In this document: piece by piece, positions 61,409 to 64,000 of the stretch
Numbering within the stretch: the first letter of the stretch is position 1
Layout of the letters: the number at the start of each line of letters is the position of its first letter
Assembly: GCA_002702655.1 (NCBI GenBank)
Contig: PABB01000070.1
Coordinates: 1 to 64,000, forward strand
DNA: 64,000 nt
Reading direction: 5' to 3'
Origin: Planctomycetaceae bacterium
GTDB taxonomy: Bacteria > Planctomycetota > Planctomycetia > Pirellulales > Lacipirellulaceae
Translations under genes and position numbers: made by a program
Notes under the pieces: model-generated
Told to the model about the DNA's origin: nothing
What the model saw: the letters and a program-made list of their open reading frames with translations, nothing else
Database searches by the model: none

Positions 61409-64000
61409 TTACCGCAACAGGTCCGGCAGGCGCCAGGCGTCCATGAACTCAATGACTTTGGCAGACTCGTCGCCCTCGCCGCGCGCTGCGTCGATCGAGT
61501 CCTCGACACGCCAGCGCTGCACTGTCGAAAAGATCAGATCGCGTTGCTGCTGCGTCGAGCTGGCAACGCCGACGTCGCAGCCCTCGACGGCGGAACGTGC
61601 CGCTGCGCCTCGGCGCCCGGCCGCGATCGCCTCGAATTGGCTGCCGCGTTCGACCGCGGCGTCGGCTGTTTCGGCCATGACCTGAGCCAAGCCGACGAGC
61701 GACGCTGCGTCGGCAACCGTCATTGCCGAGGCGAGTTCGCCGGCAGCTCCCACGCCGTAATTGAGCGTCCATTGCGCCAAGTCGGCGGCGTCCGTGTCGC
61801 GGTCGCCGTCGGCGTCGCCCTGCCCTGCTTCGCTTTCCAGCGCGGGCGTGCCGAAACCGCGCTGCCAAGTCAAAAAGTCGTCGCCGCGGACCGCATCGTC
61901 GCCCGTGAAATCGCCGGCCACCGCGGGCGGCGCACCGTCGGCCCCCGGCGAGCCGCCGACGTAGTAGCTCGCCTGCCAGTTGGCCGCATCACTGGAATCG
62001 CCCCACGGGTCGACGATTGTTAGCGAGCGCCCGTCGCCGTCCGCGGCGGTTGGCCAACCGCCGTCATCCTGATAGTTAACCTGATGCAGCACTTCCCCCT
62101 GCGAGCCCAACAGCGTCACGGTTTCGCCGCCGTTGCTGAGATTCGCGGGACCGTAACCGGCGGCCGCCACGTTGATCCCCGCGCCGTACGCCGCCTGCAG
62201 AGCCGCCGGATTGCGCGCCACGACGATTCGCGCCCCCGGTTCGAGCGCGTGCCCCGCGGCCAACGCGTACGGCGCGGCGGCAAAGTCGGCCAGCGTCAGG
62301 CCGTCCAGACTGATCGTCTCGACGCCGACGTTCGTCAGTTCGATGAACTCCAGATCCTGCTCGTCGGCGACTCCCGCGAAGGCGGTCGGGTTGTAGTGCA
62401 ACTCCGTGATGCGCAACGGCAGCGGGGAATCGAGTACGAACGTCGCGTCGCTCTCCGCGCTCCAATCCTCGGCCGTGCCGGTCTGCGTCGAGTCGAATAC
62501 CCGCGCCCGCACGCGGACGCCGGCGTCGATCACCAGGTCCGCCGTCCCACTGTTCGCAACAATAGCCCCTGGCGCGACGCCGCCGCCCGGCAAGCGGGGA
62601 TCGCTGCCGTCGAGCGTGTAGTACAGCGTGGCCGCTCCGGGAGACCGCGGCGGCTTCTGCAGCGTGATCGTCGTCCCCGCCGGGACGGCGCCGCCGTGTT
62701 GGCTGAACACCGGGGCAGCGAGCGATACCAGCCAGTTCCGCGCGTCGAACTGCCCCACGACCACGTCCGTCCGCTGGGGAAAGTAGTTGACCAGCATGTC
62801 ATTCTGAGTCGCCAGCCAGTCGTCGCGGGTGTAGGCACCGCCGGCGCCCGGCGTCTCGGCGTTGGTCGTCCGGCTGTCGCCCCACCGTGCGCTCTCAGCG
62901 ACGATGGCCCGCTGCACTTCCTGCACCCGCGCCTGGTAGGCGGCGCTGGCGCCGGCGGGCGTCAACAGCCCGTCGTTGGTCATGTGTCTCTGCACCAAGT
63001 CGGAGAAGAGCAGCCGGTACTCCTCGTTGGCCATCAGCGCCAGATGCACCTCTTCGGGACTGCCGCCGTAGTTGCCGGCGAGCGTGGCGTTGTACGACAG
63101 ATTCTTCAGCACGTGTTCGGCGTCCCAACTGTGGAACCGCCACTTGCCGTCGGCCGCCACGCGGTTGTAACTGGCGTACCAGTTGTGGTGCGCCCAATCC
63201 TCGTTACCGATGTAGTAGTTGACCAACATGTAATTGATCAGCCCGGGGAGGTCGACCGCTTCGGCGGCTGCCGCGTAGTTGGCGGGATTCGCCAGATCTT
63301 GCCGCACGGTCGCCAGCATCGCGCCGTAATTGGCCGCCGCCGTGGCGTCGCCGGCGACGACCGTGGTGGCGGTGTGCTTGATGACGTCGTAGTCGTCCTT
63401 GTCGCCCCCCAGATACGACGCGGCGAAGCTCTCGTCGGGCAATTCGTGCATGTCGTACATGCCCCAATACAGCCCGTTGATATACAGATGCACGAAGCGG
63501 CCGTGGGGCGCCTGCCCCCCCAGCAAGTTCTGCAGATCCGCGGCGTACTGGTCCTGGACGTACCGAGCCTTGCCGCGTTGATCGTACGGCAGCCAGGATC
63601 CGCCATAGGGCCAGGTATAGTTGATCTGTGCATCGAAGATCAGCGAATCGAACTCGTCCGCCGCGTCGACGCCGTCAACGGTGGTCGAGAAGACGGCCGC
63701 ATCAAGGTCGGTCGGTCCGAACGGCTCCTTGAACGTGGCGCGAATCGACAACTTGTCGGTCTTCCAGCGATCGGTGCTGGTCCCGCCGACGATCTCCAAG
63801 GCGCCGTTGATTTGAAACTCGCCGCTCCCCGGGGCGTTCAGCAGCTCGATCGACCCGGGGCGCTCGACGTTTTCCCCGGAAATGTAGATCCCCTCGCCGC
63901 CGCCGCCGAACCACGTCTCCCACGGCATCACCAGCGAGACGGTCGGCACGTCGAGCAGATCGCCCCGCAGCGTCGCGGCGTACGCCGGGTCGTCGACCAC
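61409..64000 (-). CDS. CotH-kinase/lamin-tail/dockerin protein, C-terminal part (runs off right edge)
   Basis: At least 863 residues, open to the window edge. In order: a CotH-like kinase region (residues about 150-320: GRFVHLYINGLYWGMYDMHELPDES, DYDVIKHTATT, NYYIGNEDWAHHNWYAS, WRFHSWDAEHVLKN); a chitobiase-type C-terminal beta domain (about 465-525: ATLYYTLDGSDPRLPGG); a lamin-tail domain (about 535-650: LRITELHYNPTAF, DLEFIELTNVGVETISLDGLTL); and a dockerin-like segment (AGDFTGDDAVRGDDFLTWQ, GDADGDRDTDAADLAQW). The last 100 residues are Ala-rich and lack a PEP-CTERM signal. CotH phosphorylates spore-coat proteins in Bacillus; planctomycete versions are exported and unstudied. Secretion is assumed because of the dockerin. 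Confidence 0.87.
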   Translation of the reverse strand: MVDDPAYAATLRGDLLDVPTVSLVMPWETWFGGGGEGIYISGENVERPGSIELLNAPGSGEFQINGALEIVGGTSTDRWKTDKLSIRATFKEPFGPTDLDAAVFSTTVDGVDAADEFDSLIFDAQINYTWPYGGSWLPYDQRGKARYVQDQYAADLQNLLGGQAPHGRFVHLYINGLYWGMYDMHELPDESFAASYLGGDKDDYDVIKHTATTVVAGDATAAANYGAMLATVRQDLANPANYAAAAEAVDLPGLINYMLVNYYIGNEDWAHHNWYASYNRVAADGKWRFHSWDAEHVLKNLSYNATLAGNYGGSPEEVHLALMANEEYRLLFSDLVQRHMTNDGLLTPAGASAAYQARVQEVQRAIVAESARWGDSRTTNAETPGAGGAYTRDDWLATQNDMLVNYFPQRTDVVVGQFDARNWLVSLAAPVFSQHGGAVPAGTTITLQKPPRSPGAATLYYTLDGSDPRLPGGGVAPGAIVANSGTADLVIDAGVRVRARVFDSTQTGTAEDWSAESDATFVLDSPLPLRITELHYNPTAFAGVADEQDLEFIELTNVGVETISLDGLTLADFAAAPYALAAGHALEPGARIVVARNPAALQAAYGAGINVAAAGYGPANLSNGGETVTLLGSQGEVLHQVNYQDDGGWPTAADGDGRSLTIVDPWGDSSDAANWQASYYVGGSPGADGAPPAVAGDFTGDDAVRGDDFLTWQRGFGTPALESEAGQGDADGDRDTDAADLAQWTLNYGVGAAGELASAMTVADAASLVGLAQVMAETADAAVERGSQFEAIAAGRRGAAARSAVEGCDVGVASSTQQQRDLIFSTVQRWRVEDSIDAARGEGDESAKVIEFMDAWRLPDLLR

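Overview
The window is bacterial chromosome from a planctomycete, most likely Pirellulales-like. The basis is the combination of many secreted proteins with C-terminal VPEP-type (PEP-CTERM) sorting signals and dockerin-like calcium repeats, several FGly sulfatases, a DUF1559 prepilin-like protein, an ECF sigma factor next to a FecR/LamG protein, and a tRNA-Ile/tRNA-Ala pair with no rRNA beside it. There are no rRNA genes and no CRISPR array.

Region 1 (about 1-22.7 kb) is a secreted polymer-degradation and surface-protein locus. The minus-strand arm holds the start of a Tat-exported Gfo/Idh/MocA oxidoreductase, a sulfatase with dockerin and PEP-CTERM, two small PEP-CTERM proteins, and one very long frame that joins two PEP-CTERM proteins without a stop codon. 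The divergent plus-strand arm runs ECF sigma factor, membrane FecR/LamG protein, DUF1559 protein, transthyretin-like lipoprotein, sulfatase, M10-type metalloprotease, S1-type serine protease, two more sulfatases, a PhoD-like phosphatase and a DUF3472-like protein. The layout suggests an inducible regulon for a sulfated polymer.

Region 2 (about 22.7-50.4 kb) looks different: larger gaps, gene remnants, less uniformly GC-rich third positions, and housekeeping/stress functions. It holds a DUF502 membrane protein, an acyl-CoA ligase followed by a truncated alpha/beta hydrolase, a dual-specificity-phosphatase homologue whose catalytic Cys is Gly, a Kef-type antiporter, and a long minus-strand run: HPF, CsrA, two tandem-domain universal stress proteins, an unknown helical protein, then a complete Chlamydia/Borrelia-type V-ATPase set (E, DUF2764, A, B, D, I, K). 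NhaR is divergent from HPF, and a 15-residue remnant of a second nhaR lies beside the Kef gene. The K subunit keeps the residues that bind Na+ in Enterococcus NtpK, so a Na+-coupled ATPase with a Na+/H+ response is a coherent reading. The region continues with a DUF1772 protein, a possible transposase tail and a five-gene export system (two FtsX-type permeases, HlyD adaptor, LolD-type ATPase, OB-fold-like lipoprotein) led by a Cys-rich secreted protein. It ends at an IS3-family transposase remnant and tRNA-Ala.

Region 3 (about 50.4-64 kb) returns to planctomycete core style: tRNA-Ile, a redoxin-fold protein lacking both redox cysteines, a small membrane protein, a BON-domain protein, a lipoprotein, then a TPR protein with ExbB, ExbD and a TonB-positioned protein carrying an alpha/alpha-toroid domain. 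Two TatA-like proteins, tRNA-Val with a strong terminator, and a CotH/lamin-tail/dockerin protein running off the right edge follow. Two intergenic palindromic elements lie here.
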